Translations under genes and position numbers: made by a program | Notes under the pieces: generated by a model | Seen by the model: the letters and a program-made list of their open reading frames with translations, nothing else | What the model was told of the DNA's origin: nothing | Databases searched by the model: none | In this document: positions 1 through 8,544 of the stretch, piece after piece | Position numbering within the stretch: position 1 is the first letter of the stretch | How the letters are laid out: each line of letters begins with the position of its first letter | DNA from: Roseomonas sp. CECT 9278 | Lineage (GTDB): Bacteria; Pseudomonadota; Alphaproteobacteria; Acetobacterales; Acetobacteraceae | Direction of reading: 5' to 3' | Assembly (NCBI RefSeq): GCF_918698155.1 | Contig: NZ_CAKKLX010000041.1 | Location: 1 to 41,106 of the forward strand | Length of the DNA: 41,106 bases

Positions 1-1
1 G

Positions 2-2203
2 CCATCCGCCGCCGAGGTCGCGCCGGTTGTCCAGGCCGCCGAGGCCGCGCCGCCCCCGCCCGCCGCCGCCGCCGCGCCGCCCGACGCGCCGCCGGCCGAA
101 GCCACCGGCGGCATCGCCGCGCCGCAGACCATCCGCGTCGCGGTCGAGGTGCTGGAGGACCTGATGACCCTGGTCAGCGAGCTCGTGCTGACCCGCAACC
201 AGCTCATGCAATTGGCGCGCGCGCATCATTCCGATGCCTTCGCGGTGCCGCTGCAGCGGCTGTCGCACATCACCTCCGACCTCCAGGAGGGGGTGATGAA
301 GACGCGCATGCAGCCGATCGGCAATGCCTGGTCGAAGCTGCCGCGGCTGGTGCGCGACCTGTCGATCGAACTGGGCAAGAAGATCGAGCTCGACATGCGC
401 GGCGCGCAGACGGAACTGGACCGGCAGGTGCTGGAACTGATCCGCGACCCGCTGACGCACATGGTCCGCAATTCCGGCGACCACGGGCTGGAAACCCCCG
501 AGCAGCGCCGCGCCGCCGGCAAGCCCGAGACCGGGCGCGTGCTGCTCAATGCCTATCATGAAGGCGGGCACATCATCATCGAGGTCGGCGACGACGGGCG
601 CGGCCTGCCGGTCGAACGCATCCGTGCCAAGGCGCTGGCGAACGGCCTCGCGACCGAATCCGAACTGGCCCAGATGAACGAGCGCGAAGTGCTGCGCTTC
701 ATCTTCGCGCCCGGCTTCTCGACCGCGCAGCAGGTGACGTCGGTGTCCGGCCGCGGGGTCGGCATGGACGTGGTCAAGACCAACATCGAGAAGATCGGCG
801 GCACCGTCGAACTGGCCTCGAAGGAAGGGCGCGGCACCACCTTCACCATCAAGATCCCGCTGACGCTCGCGATCGTCTCGGCGCTGATCGTCGAGGCCGG
901 CGGCGAACGCTTCGCGCTGCCGCAGATCGGCGTGGTGGAGCTGGTGCGCGTCGCCGCCGGCGGCGCAGGTGCGCAGGGCGGCGTGCCGGCGGGCGATGCC
1001 GCCGGCGGGCCGCGCATCGAACGCATCAAGGACGCGCCGGTGCTGCGCCTGCGCGACCGGCTGCTGCCGCTGGTCTCGCTGGCCGGGCTGCTGCGCCTGC
1101 CCTCCCCGGCCACCGAGGCCGAGGGCTTCGTGGCGGTCATGCAGGTCGGCGGGCAGGCCTTCGGCATCATCCTCGACCGTGTCTTCGACACCGAGGAGAT
1201 CGTGGTGAAGCCGGTGGCGCCGATCCTGCGCCATGTGACCATGTTCAGCGGCAACACCATCCTGGGCGACGGGTCGGTGATCATGATCCTCGATCCCAAC
1301 GGGATCGGCCGCGCCTCCGGCGTGGGCGCCGATGCGCCGACCGAGGATGTGCGCCGCACCGCGACCGCCGCACAGAGCCTGCGGTCGAACGCCAGCGCGT
1401 CCCTGCTGCTGTTCCGCGCCGGCGACGAGACGCCCAAGGCGGTGCCGCTCGGCCTGGTTGCCCGGCTCGAGGACATTCCCGCCGAGCGCATCGAGATGTC
1501 GGGCGCGACGCCGGTGGTGCAGTATCGCGGATCGCTGATGCCGCTGATCCCGGTCTCGCCCGGTTGGATGCGGCCGGAGGGCGCGGCGCGCCAGGCGGTG
1601 CTGGTCTTCACCGAGAATGACCGCGCCATGGGGCTGATGGTCGACGAGATCCTGGACGTCATCGACGAACGGCTCGACATCCAGCCGGGCTCCGGGCGCG
1701 CCGGGTTCATCGGCTCGGCGGTGGTGTCGGGGCGCGTGACGGAGGTGCTGGACACCGCCTGGTGGCTCTCCCAGGCCGGCGACGACTGGTTCCGCACGGC
1801 GCGGCCGGCGGCGGCCGGGCAAGCCCGCCCGCGCCTGCTGATGGTCGAGGACAGCGCCTTCTTCCGCCACCTGGTGGTGCCCGCCCTGTCGGCCGCCGGC
1901 TACGAGGTGATGGCGGTGGACGGCCCGGCCGCCGCGCTGCGCCTGCGCGAGGAAGGCCACGTCTTCGACGCCGTGGTCTCCGACATCGAGATGCCGGAGA
2001 TGGACGGCATCGCCTTCGCGAAGGCGGTGCGCGCCGGCGGCGCCTGGGAGGCGATGCCGCTGATCGCGCTGTCCTCCCGTGCCGAGCCCGGCGACGTGGC
2101 GCGCGGGCGGGAGGCCGGCTTCACCGACTATGTCGCGAAATACGACCGCGAGGCGCTGCTGCAATCGCTGCAGGACTGCCTCTCGGCGCCGCTCGCGGCC
2201 TGA
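2..2203 (+). CDS. cheA: Hybrid chemotaxis histidine kinase CheA with C-terminal receiver domain (5' end outside window)
   Basis: The frame is open from the first bases of the window, so the start and the N-terminal phosphotransfer (HPt) domain lie upstream. Visible order: Ala/Pro-rich linker (2-120), P3 dimerisation helices (about 125-330), an HATPase domain with N box HMVRNSGDHGLE and glycine motifs DDGRGLP and GRGVGMDVV (about 430-870), a P5 CheW-like domain (about 880-1310), a second CheW-like domain (about 1395-1780), and a receiver domain (about 1820-2190) with phospho-acceptor Asp in VVSDIEMPEMDG and Lys in YVAKYD. The protein should autophosphorylate on the missing HPt histidine in response to chemoreceptors and pass phosphate to CheY and CheB. 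The attached receiver may act as a phosphate sink. It heads the run of che genes on this strand; cheW follows after 12 bases. Confidence 0.95.
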   Translation, partial: PSAAEVAPVVQAAEAAPPPPAAAAAPPDAPPAEATGGIAAPQTIRVAVEVLEDLMTLVSELVLTRNQLMQLARAHHSDAFAVPLQRLSHITSDLQEGVMKTRMQPIGNAWSKLPRLVRDLSIELGKKIELDMRGAQTELDRQVLELIRDPLTHMVRNSGDHGLETPEQRRAAGKPETGRVLLNAYHEGGHIIIEVGDDGRGLPVERIRAKALANGLATESELAQMNEREVLRFIFAPGFSTAQQVTSVSGRGVGMDVVKTNIEKIGGTVELASKEGRGTTFTIKIPLTLAIVSALIVEAGGERFALPQIGVVELVRVAAGGAGAQGGVPAGDAAGGPRIERIKDAPVLRLRDRLLPLVSLAGLLRLPSPATEAEGFVAVMQVGGQAFGIILDRVFDTEEIVVKPVAPILRHVTMFSGNTILGDGSVIMILDPNGIGRASGVGADAPTEDVRRTATAAQSLRSNASASLLLFRAGDETPKAVPLGLVARLEDIPAERIEMSGATPVVQYRGSLMPLIPVSPGWMRPEGAARQAVLVFTENDRAMGLMVDEILDVIDERLDIQPGSGRAGFIGSAVVSGRVTEVLDTAWWLSQAGDDWFRTARPAAAGQARPRLLMVEDSAFFRHLVVPALSAAGYEVMAVDGPAAALRLREEGHVFDAVVSDIEMPEMDGIAFAKAVRAGGAWEAMPLIALSSRAEPGDVARGREAGFTDYVAKYDREALLQSLQDCLSAPLAA

Positions 2204-2215
2204 GGGACCGACATC

Positions 2216-2695
2216 ATGGAACAGATCGCCGCCGCCCCCGCGTCGCGGGCCGCCCCGCCACCTTCCCAGCGGGAGGAGGATGTCTTCCTGACCCTGAGCG
2301 TCGCCGGGCAGGGCTGCGCCGTGCCGGTGCTGATGGTGCGCGACGTGCTGGGCCCGCAGGCCATCACGCGCATTCCGCTGGCGCCGCCCGAGATCGCCGG
2401 CAGCCTGAACCTGCGCGGGCGCATCGTGACCGCGGTGGACCTCCGCCTGCGCCTGGGGCTGCCGCCGCGCGATGCCGGCACTGCGCCCATGAGCGTGGTG
2501 GTGGAACAGGCGGGCGAGCTCTACTCGCTGCAGGTCGACGAGGTGGGCGAGGTGGTGCCGCTGCCCGCCGCCGGCTTCGAGCCGAACCCGCCGACGCTCG
2601 ACCCCTTCTGGCGCGATGTCTCGCGCGGGGTGCAGCGGCGCGAGGATCGCCTGATCATCGCGCTCGAGGTCGACCGCGTGCTGGCGATCGGCTGA
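2216..2695 (+). CDS. cheW: Chemotaxis coupling protein CheW
   Basis: A 159-residue protein made almost entirely of one CheW domain (about residues 22-155), preceded by an Ala/Pro-rich tail. The conserved segment around GSLNLRGRIVTAVDLRLRL matches the family's second subdomain. CheW links chemoreceptor tips to the P5 domain of CheA in the cytoplasmic signalling array. It lies 12 bases after cheA and 14 bases before cheY, so co-transcription is likely. CheA already carries two CheW-like domains, so this is a third copy of the fold in the operon. Start ATG at 2216 is the first in-frame start after the cheA stop. Confidence 0.93.
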   Translation: MEQIAAAPASRAAPPPSQREEDVFLTLSVAGQGCAVPVLMVRDVLGPQAITRIPLAPPEIAGSLNLRGRIVTAVDLRLRLGLPPRDAGTAPMSVVVEQAGELYSLQVDEVGEVVPLPAAGFEPNPPTLDPFWRDVSRGVQRREDRLIIALEVDRVLAIG

Positions 2696-2709
2696 GGGAG
2701 GGCACGGGG

Positions 2710-3093
2710 ATGACCGACCGCACCTGCCTGGTGGTGGATGACAGCCTGGTCGTGCGCAAGGCGGCGCGACGCATCATCGAGGGTCTCGGCTTCAAGGTGA
2801 GCGAGGCAAAGGACGGCCAGGAGGCGCTGGAGGCCTGCCGCGCCCGGCTGCCCGACGGCGTGCTGCTGGACTGGAACATGCCGGTGATGGACGGCATCAC
2901 CTTCCTGCGCGCGGCGCGCGCGGAGTTCGGGCCGGAGCACCCGCGCATCGTGCTGTGCACGACCGAGGCGGAGTTCTCGCGCATCGTGCAGGCGCTCGAG
3001 GCCGGCGCGCAGGAATACGTGATGAAGCCCTTCGACGCCGACATCATCCGCGACAAGTTCGAACAGGCCGGGCTGCTGGAGCCTGCCACGTGA
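2710..3093 (+). CDS. cheY: Single-domain response regulator CheY
   Basis: A 127-residue receiver-only protein. The acidic pocket is Asp10-Asp11 (VVDDS), the phospho-acceptor is Asp54 (LLDWNMPVMDG), the switch Thr is in LCTTE (84-85), and the conserved Lys is Lys106 (VMKPFD). There is no output domain, as expected for a diffusible flagellar-motor regulator phosphorylated by CheA. The ATG at 2710 follows a purine-rich GGGAGGGCACGGGG stretch. The stop TGA overlaps an ATG (TGATG at 3091-3095) that opens a 43-codon frame before cheB. Other CheY-like proteins could share this architecture, but the context makes the chemotaxis role likely. Confidence 0.93.
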   Translation: MTDRTCLVVDDSLVVRKAARRIIEGLGFKVSEAKDGQEALEACRARLPDGVLLDWNMPVMDGITFLRAARAEFGPEHPRIVLCTTEAEFSRIVQALEAGAQEYVMKPFDADIIRDKFEQAGLLEPAT

Positions 3094-3224
3094 TGCCGGC
3101 GGGCGACGCGATCGACCCGCCGGCAGGCCGTGCGGGACCTGGTGGCCTGCTGTCGTGCCGCGCGCATGCCCGGGCCATGGCGGCCGGGCGCAATGCCTGG
3201 CGCGCGGCGGGGCCAGCCACGTGA
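3092..3224 (+). CDS. Possible 43-aa ORF bridging cheY and cheB
   Basis: An ATG at 3092 overlaps the cheY stop (TGATG). The frame stays open for 43 codons and its TGA overlaps the GTG start proposed for cheB (GTGA at 3221-3224). Both junctions have translational-coupling geometry. The peptide (starts MPAGDAIDPP, ends AAGPAT) is Ala/Gly/Arg-rich and matches no family I recognise. It could be a real small protein, a translated spacer that carries ribosomes to the GTG start of cheB, or chance in GC-rich DNA. No Shine-Dalgarno-like sequence is needed if it is coupled to cheY. Confidence 0.3.
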
Positions 3225-4291
3225 GCCAGCCGCAATCCGACGTGCGGGTGATGCTGTGCGACGACAGCGCCACCGCGCGCGCCATCCTGCGCCGCCTGCT
3301 GGAGGCCGAGCCCGGCATCCGCGTGGTGCACCAGGCGGCGGATGGGCGCGCGGCGTTGGATGCGCTGCCGACGGCGCGGCCGGATGTGGTGCTGCTCGAC
3401 CTCGAGATGCCGGTGATGGACGGCATGACGGCGCTGCCGCTGATCCTGAAGGCGGCGCCGCAGGCGGCGGTCATCGTCGCCAGCGCGCTGACGCAGCGCG
3501 GGGCGAAGGCGGCGATCGCCGCCTTGGCCGCCGGCGCAGCGGACTACGTGCCGAAGCCGCAGGGTGCCGCGGGCGGTGCGGCCGACCCGGCCTTCAAGGC
3601 GGAGCTGATCGCCAAGGTGCGCGGCTGGGCGCGGATGAAGCGGCAGGGCAGCGCGCCGGTCGCTCGGCCGGCCGCGCCGCCGCCACGCGCGGCCAGTGCA
3701 GGAAAGTTCCGGCCGTCGCTGGTGGCGATCGGGTCATCCACGGGCGGGCCGCAGGCGCTGGCGGCGGTGGTGAAGCGCCTGCCGCGGCTGCCGGTGCCGA
3801 TCGTGGTGGTGCAGCACATGCCGGCCGGCTTCACCACCATGCTGGCCGAACACCTCGACAAGATGGGCCCGCATCGCTGCGCCGAGGCGGTCGAGGGCGA
3901 GCCGCTGCTGCCCGGGCGCATCCACCTCGCGCCCGGCGACCGGCATCTGCTGCTGGAGGCCGCGGCCGGCGGGTTGCGCGCGCGGCTGTCCAGCGGCCCG
4001 CCCGAGAATTTCTGCCGCCCCGCGGTGGACCCCATGCTGCGCAGCGCGGTGGCCGCGCTGGGTGGGCGGCTGCTGGCGGTGATCCTGACCGGCATGGGGC
4101 ATGACGGGCTCGAAGGCTGCCGCGGCGTCGTCGCTGCCGGCGGCACGGTGCTGGCGCAGGACGAGGCGAGTTCCGTGGTCTGGGGCATGCCCGGCGCCGT
4201 CGCGCGCGCCGGGCTTGCCGGCCTGCTGGCGCCGCCCGAGGCGCTGGCCGAACGCATTGCCGCGCTGGCGGCCGAAAGGGTCACGGCATGA
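3221..4291 (+). CDS. cheB: Protein-glutamate methylesterase CheB
   Basis: About 356 residues. An N-terminal receiver domain (about 8-125; phospho-acceptor Asp60 in LLDLEMPVMDG, Lys112 in VPKP) is joined by a Pro/Ala-rich linker (about 140-162) to the methylesterase domain. The catalytic triad is visible: Ser173 in IGSSTGGPQAL, His199 in VVQHMPAGF, and Asp in TGMGHDGLEG. The enzyme removes methyl groups from, and can deamidate, chemoreceptor glutamates when phosphorylated by CheA. I chose GTG 3221 because homology begins just after it; the frame is open further upstream to an ATG at 3155 with no family-like sequence. The stop overlaps the cheR start (ATGA, 4288-4291). Confidence 0.94.
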   Translation: MSQPQSDVRVMLCDDSATARAILRRLLEAEPGIRVVHQAADGRAALDALPTARPDVVLLDLEMPVMDGMTALPLILKAAPQAAVIVASALTQRGAKAAIAALAAGAADYVPKPQGAAGGAADPAFKAELIAKVRGWARMKRQGSAPVARPAAPPPRAASAGKFRPSLVAIGSSTGGPQALAAVVKRLPRLPVPIVVVQHMPAGFTTMLAEHLDKMGPHRCAEAVEGEPLLPGRIHLAPGDRHLLLEAAAGGLRARLSSGPPENFCRPAVDPMLRSAVAALGGRLLAVILTGMGHDGLEGCRGVVAAGGTVLAQDEASSVVWGMPGAVARAGLAGLLAPPEALAERIAALAAERVTA

Positions 4292-5115
4292 CGCCCGACA
4301 GCTTCAACTTCGTCGCCGGCCTGGTGAAGCAGCGCTCCGGCATCGTGCTGACCGCCGACAAGGGCTACATGCTCGAAACGCGGCTGGGGCCGATGCTGCG
4401 GCGCGACGGGATCGGCAGCCTGGATGCGCTGGCGATGCGCCTGCGCGCGCCCGGTTCGACCGCCCTGGCGGCCGAGGTGGTCGAGGCGCTGACCACCAAC
4501 GAGAGTTCCTTCTTCCGCGACGGCAAGCCGTTCGAGCACCTGAAGAAGCTGCTGCCGCGCATGGCCGCCGCGCGCCCGCCGGGGCATGTCATCCGGGTGT
4601 GGTCGGCAGCCTGCTCCTCGGGGCAGGAGGCCTATTCGATCGCCATGACGGTGCTGGAACTCGGCCCGGTCCTGGGCGGGCGGCGGGTCGAGATCATCGG
4701 CACCGACCTCTCGCGCGAAATGCTGGACCGCGCGCAGGAGGGGGTGTTCACGCAGTTCGAGGTGCAGCGCGGCCTGCCGGTGACGATGCTGGTGAAGCAT
4801 TTCGTGCAGGACGGGACGCGCTGGCGGGTGAAGCCCGAACTGCGCGCCATGGCGCGGTTCCAGGCCTTCAACCTGCTGGACGATCCGCGCGCATTGGGGC
4901 GCTTCGACATCGTGTTCTGCCGCAACGTGCTGATCTATTTCGACGCGCCGACCAAGTCGCGCGTGCTGGGCACGCTGGCGGGGCTGCTGCCGCCGGATGG
5001 CGTGGTGTATCTGGGCGGTGCGGAGACCGTGCTGGGGCTGACCGAACGCCTGGTGCCGACGCCCGGCGAACGCGGGGTCTACGAACCTGCCCGGGCGGCT
5101 GCACGCAGCGCGTGA
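4288..5115 (+). CDS. cheR: Chemotaxis protein methyltransferase CheR
   Basis: A 275-residue protein with an N-terminal helical CheR domain (about 1-70) and a SAM-dependent methyltransferase domain (about 80-270). Family hallmarks are NESSFFRD (71-78), the SAM-binding motif WSAACSSGQEAYS (105-117), the acidic residue in IIGTDLS (Asp140) and CRNVLIYF (211-218). It methylates receptor glutamates and opposes CheB in adaptation. Its ATG overlaps the cheB stop by four bases, so the two adaptation enzymes are probably translationally coupled. It is the last gene of the chemotaxis run, and a strong hairpin follows its stop. Confidence 0.95.
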   Translation: MTPDSFNFVAGLVKQRSGIVLTADKGYMLETRLGPMLRRDGIGSLDALAMRLRAPGSTALAAEVVEALTTNESSFFRDGKPFEHLKKLLPRMAAARPPGHVIRVWSAACSSGQEAYSIAMTVLELGPVLGGRRVEIIGTDLSREMLDRAQEGVFTQFEVQRGLPVTMLVKHFVQDGTRWRVKPELRAMARFQAFNLLDDPRALGRFDIVFCRNVLIYFDAPTKSRVLGTLAGLLPPDGVVYLGGAETVLGLTERLVPTPGERGVYEPARAAARSA

Positions 5116-5116
5116 G

Positions 5117-5139
5117 GGCAGGCTGGCGGCCAGCCTGCC
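5117..5139. terminator. Perfect 10-bp hairpin between convergent cheR and ABC exporter genes
   Basis: GGCAGGCTGG, a 3-base loop, then CCAGCCTGCC starts two bases after the cheR stop. There is no T-run on either side, so this would be a non-canonical or Rho-assisted terminator. It lies between two convergent genes and could work in both directions. The inverted repeat is seen directly; the terminator role is inferred. Confidence 0.5.
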
Positions 5140-5208
5140 GCGACGGCGGCTGGCCAGCGATGCCACTGCCGCGGGGCGGCGCGGCGACCGGCCTGCGCCT
5201 GACGCGCG

Positions 5209-6987
5209 TTACCCTTCCGCCGAGAAAGCCTGGGTGCGGACCAGGCGGGCATAGAGGCCGTCGCGCGCCATGAGTTCCGCGTGGCGGCCCTGTTCCACGG
5301 CGCGGCCGGCCTCCATCACCACGATGCGGTCGGCGTCTCGCACGGTGGCCAGGCGGTGGGCGATGACCAGCGTGGTGCGGCCGGCGCGCAGACGGGCCAG
5401 CGCCTGCTGCACCAGCGCCTCGTTCTCGGCATCGAGCGCGCTGGTCGCCTCATCGAGCAGCAGGATGCGCGGGTTGCGCAGCAGCGCGCGCGCGAGCGCG
5501 ATGCGCTGCCGCTGCCCGCCGGACAGGCGGGAGCCGCCCGAGCCCAGCACCGTCGCGTAGCCCTGCGGCAGGGCGGCGATGAAATCATGCGCGGCGGCGG
5601 CGCGGGCGGCGTCCTCGACCTCGGCGCGGGTGGCCTGGGCGCGGCCGGCGGCGATATTGGCCTCGGCGGTGTCGTCGAAGATCACCGCATCCTGGCCGAC
5701 ATAGGCGATGGCATCGCGCAGCGAGGCGATCGTCACGCCGCGGATCTCGGCGCCATCGACCAGCAGGCGGCCCTCGGTCGCGTCGTACAGGCGCGGCACC
5801 AGGGCGATGGCGGTGGACTTGCCGGCGCCGGAGGGGCCGACGAGGGCGACCGTCTCGCCCGGTTCGGCGGCGAAGCTCAGGCCGCGCAGCGCGGCGTCGG
5901 GCACGGCGCCGGTCCCGTCGGCGGCGTAGGTGAAGCCGACATCCTCGAAGACGATGCGGCCGCGGCCGGCCGGCAGCGCGGCGGCGCCGGGCGCGTCCAG
6001 GATGTGGCGCTTCTCGTCCACCACGCCGAACACCCGCGTGAGGCCCGCCAGCCCTTCCTGCAGGGCCGCGTTCAACGACCCCAGCGCGCGCACCGGGCGG
6101 GAGGCGATCAGCAGCGCCGCCACGAAGCCGGTGAATTCGCCCAGCGTGCCGCTGCCCGAGGCCACCCGCCAGCCCACGAAGATCAGCACCGCCGCGACAG
6201 CGAAGCCGCCCAGCGCCTCCAGCAGCGGGTCGAGCGAGGCGCGGGTGCGCGCGATGCCGTACAGGCTCTCGCGCAGCCGCGCGAACAGGCCGGCGGCGCG
6301 GGCTTCCTCGGCCGCCTCCAGGCGATAGGCGCGGACCACGCGCGCGGCGCCGAAGGATTCGGTCAGCGCCGCCGCGGCTTCGCCCACCCGTTCCTGCATG
6401 CCGCCCGACGCCCGGCGGATGCGCTTGCCCAGGCGCAGGATCGGCACGACGGCGATCGGGTAGAGCAGCGCCGCCACCAGCGACATCTGCCAGTCGAGAT
6501 AGACCATCGACGCCACCAGGCCGATCACGGTCAGCGCATCGGCGATGGCGTTGATCGACTTGGTCAGCGCCTCGCGGATCAGCGCGGCGTCGGTGGTGAA
6601 GCGGGCGGCGTGCCGCGCCGGGGCCTCGCGCGCCACGGCGGCCAGGTCGGCGCGGGTCAGGGCGCGGAACAGGTCGTTCTGGATCGCCTCGATCACCCGC
6701 AGCACCACGCCCTGGATGGCGACCGCCTGGCCGTATTGCGCGGCCGCCTTCAGGCAGGTGACCACCACGATGACCAGCGGGATGGCCCAGAGCACATCCT
6801 GCCGGCCCTCGGTGAACAGGTCGAAGGATTGCTGGATGACCACGGGGTAGAGCGCGGTGGTGGCGGCCACGCCCAGGGTGCAGGCCAGCGCCAGGGCGAT
6901 GCCGCGGCGGTGCTGCGCGACATAGCCGCGCCACAGGCGGGCGAGCAGGGCGCGGGCGGAGGTATCGAGGGCAGGGGCAGCGGCCAT
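5209..6987 (-). CDS. ABC exporter, fused membrane and ATPase domains (MsbA-like)
   Basis: About 592 residues. The transmembrane domain (about 25-310) has hydrophobic segments near 30-50, 65-90, 150-185 and 262-300. The nucleotide-binding domain (about 345-585) has Walker A GPSGAGKS (384-391), signature LSGGQRQRIALARAL (488 on), Walker B ILLLDEATSALD (508 on) and an H-loop VIAHRLA. This half-transporter layout works as a homodimer in the inner membrane; lipid A or lipid-linked precursor export is typical for close relatives, but the substrate cannot be read from sequence. I chose ATG 6987 because upstream frame is Arg/Pro-rich non-family sequence. It lies 174 bases downstream of the CCA-adding enzyme on the same strand. 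Confidence 0.9.
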   Translation of the reverse strand: MAAAPALDTSARALLARLWRGYVAQHRRGIALALACTLGVAATTALYPVVIQQSFDLFTEGRQDVLWAIPLVIVVVTCLKAAAQYGQAVAIQGVVLRVIEAIQNDLFRALTRADLAAVAREAPARHAARFTTDAALIREALTKSINAIADALTVIGLVASMVYLDWQMSLVAALLYPIAVVPILRLGKRIRRASGGMQERVGEAAAALTESFGAARVVRAYRLEAAEEARAAGLFARLRESLYGIARTRASLDPLLEALGGFAVAAVLIFVGWRVASGSGTLGEFTGFVAALLIASRPVRALGSLNAALQEGLAGLTRVFGVVDEKRHILDAPGAAALPAGRGRIVFEDVGFTYAADGTGAVPDAALRGLSFAAEPGETVALVGPSGAGKSTAIALVPRLYDATEGRLLVDGAEIRGVTIASLRDAIAYVGQDAVIFDDTAEANIAAGRAQATRAEVEDAARAAAAHDFIAALPQGYATVLGSGGSRLSGGQRQRIALARALLRNPRILLLDEATSALDAENEALVQQALARLRAGRTTLVIAHRLATVRDADRIVVMEAGRAVEQGRHAELMARDGLYARLVRTQAFSAEG

Positions 6988-7138
6988 GGGCGCCGGGCAT
7001 AGAGGGTTTTGCCGGCGGGCGGTATGGCCGGCGGGGCCACAAGCGCGGCCCGGCCTCCATCCGGCCCGGGTGGGTGTCACATTAACAGACTTGCAACCGC
7101 CGACGGCCTTGTGATAGTTCTTGTTTCGTTCCGGTGAA

Positions 7139-7188
7139 GGCGACGGGACCGAGACCCCCACTCATCCCCCGAGTGCGGTCCCGTCGCC
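7139..7188 (-). terminator. Perfect 12-bp inverted repeat with nested stem at the 3' end of the CCA-adding enzyme gene
   Basis: GGCGACGGGACC (7139-7150) is exactly repeated in inverse as GGTCCCGTCGCC (7177-7188). Inside lies a second 5-bp stem (CACTC 7159-7163 with GAGTG 7171-7175). The structure straddles the stop codon at 7162-7164, so the last codons of the gene form one arm. No T-run follows. It may be a Rho-type terminator, an mRNA 3' stabiliser, or a leader structure for the ABC exporter gene downstream. Only the dyad is certain. Confidence 0.45.
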
Positions 7189-8544
7189 GCCCCCGGTGCC
7201 GGTGGGCGCCACCGTCCGGTTGGCAGGCCCGGCGGCATCAGCGGCGATGCGGCGGGCGAGTTCGGCCAGGCATGCGTCTCGGTTGGCAGTGCAACCGCCT
7301 TCTGTCCACCAATCGCGGATCGCGTCGATCAAGCTGCCGACGATCCGGCCGGGTTCGATGCCCTGCGCCAGTACATCCCGCCCGGCCAGCGGAAACACCG
7401 GGATCGGCTCCGCGCGGATGCGGTCGCGCAAGGCCTCCCAGGCCGCGGCGCTGCCGGACCAAAGGTTCGACTGGAACCACCGCGCCGGCGGCAGCGCCTG
7501 CGCGAGCCAGGACCGGCCGAGCAGGATCGCGTGCGGGTCCTGTGCGCGCCAGCTCGTCTCCAGTCGCGCAAGAAGGCGCCGCAGGTGGGCACCCGTCAGG
7601 GACGGCGCGACGGCGAACGCGTTCGGCGGCCCGGATGTCGCGACATCACCCAGCAGCGCAGCCATCATGCCCTGCTCGTCGCCCGACATCTTCAGCCGCG
7701 CCGCGGCGTGGCCGCTGGCCCGCATCATCTGCCCCTGGTCGTCGCGGTCCAGCAGCGCGGTGAAGCGCAGCACCGGGTCGGCTGGCGCGCCCGCCGCGAC
7801 CACCGCCTGGAACAGGTCGAGCGATGCCGCCTCCGGCAGGACCGCCCCCAGCACCCCCGTCTGCGCCATCAACCCCACCGCCGCCACAGGGTCCGGCACC
7901 GACATGATGCGCTTCAGCTCCAGCCATACCCGCTCGGCCGAGAGCCGACCCAGCCCCGGCACCGCACGCCGGATCGCCGCCACCGCCGCCGCGTCCGGTT
8001 GCCCCACGCCATAGCGCGCCTGGAAGCGGAAGAAGCGCAGCGCGCGCAGGTAGTCCTCGGCAAGCCGCGTGTCGGGGTCGCCGACGAAGCGCACGCGGCC
8101 GGCCGCCACGTCCGCGCGCCCGGTGAAGTAGTCGAACAGCGCGCCATCCGGGGCCAGCGACATGGCGTTGATGGTGAAGTCGCGGCGGCATGCGTCCTCG
8201 CGCCAGTCGGTGGTCCATTCCACCACGGCGTGGCGGCCATCGGTCAGCATGTCGCGGCGCAGCGCGGTGACCTCGACCGGCGCGCGGTCCAGCACGGCGG
8301 TGACGGTGCCGTGCGACATCCCGGTCTCGAACACCTTCAGCCCGGCGGCGCGCAGGCGGGCCGCGATGTCGTCGGGCGGCAGGGGGGCGGCGATGTCCAC
8401 ATCGGCATTGGCGCGCCGCGCCAGGGCGTCGCGCACACAGCCGCCGACGGCGCGCGCGCCGGGCAGCGCCGCCAGCACCGCCGCGACCGCGGGCGCATCG
8501 AGGAAGGCCGGGCGGGCGATGACCTCCGCGGGCGTGTCGGTCAT
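7162..8544 (-). CDS. cca: CCA tRNA nucleotidyltransferase (class II, bacterial PcnB/CCA family)
   Basis: A 460-residue protein. The nucleotidyltransferase head has GGCVRD (34-39) and catalytic Asp48 and Asp50 in ANADVDIA, the RRDFTINAM motif (121-129), and the RNA-binding EDYLRALRFFRFQARY motif (163-178). The rest is the helical body and tail. It adds or repairs the 3' CCA of tRNAs, though family members can also be poly(A) polymerases. Start ATG 8544 overlaps the stop of the small membrane protein gene upstream (ATGA), so the two are translationally coupled. The frame stays open upstream of this ATG, but that stretch is the coding region of the neighbour. Confidence 0.93.
   Translation of the reverse strand: MTDTPAEVIARPAFLDAPAVAAVLAALPGARAVGGCVRDALARRANADVDIAAPLPPDDIAARLRAAGLKVFETGMSHGTVTAVLDRAPVEVTALRRDMLTDGRHAVVEWTTDWREDACRRDFTINAMSLAPDGALFDYFTGRADVAAGRVRFVGDPDTRLAEDYLRALRFFRFQARYGVGQPDAAAVAAIRRAVPGLGRLSAERVWLELKRIMSVPDPVAAVGLMAQTGVLGAVLPEAASLDLFQAVVAAGAPADPVLRFTALLDRDDQGQMMRASGHAAARLKMSGDEQGMMAALLGDVATSGPPNAFAVAPSLTGAHLRRLLARLETSWRAQDPHAILLGRSWLAQALPPARWFQSNLWSGSAAAWEALRDRIRAEPIPVFPLAGRDVLAQGIEPGRIVGSLIDAIRDWWTEGGCTANRDACLAELARRIAADAAGPANRTVAPTGTGGGDGTALGG

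Noticed and set aside
149..151. GTG as the start of CheA
   Set aside because: The frame is open to the window edge and the P3 domain motif begins before this codon; the gene is truncated by the window.
5281..7002. 573-codon open frame antisense to the ABC exporter
   Set aside because: Low-complexity Gly/Gln/His-rich product opposite a certain gene.
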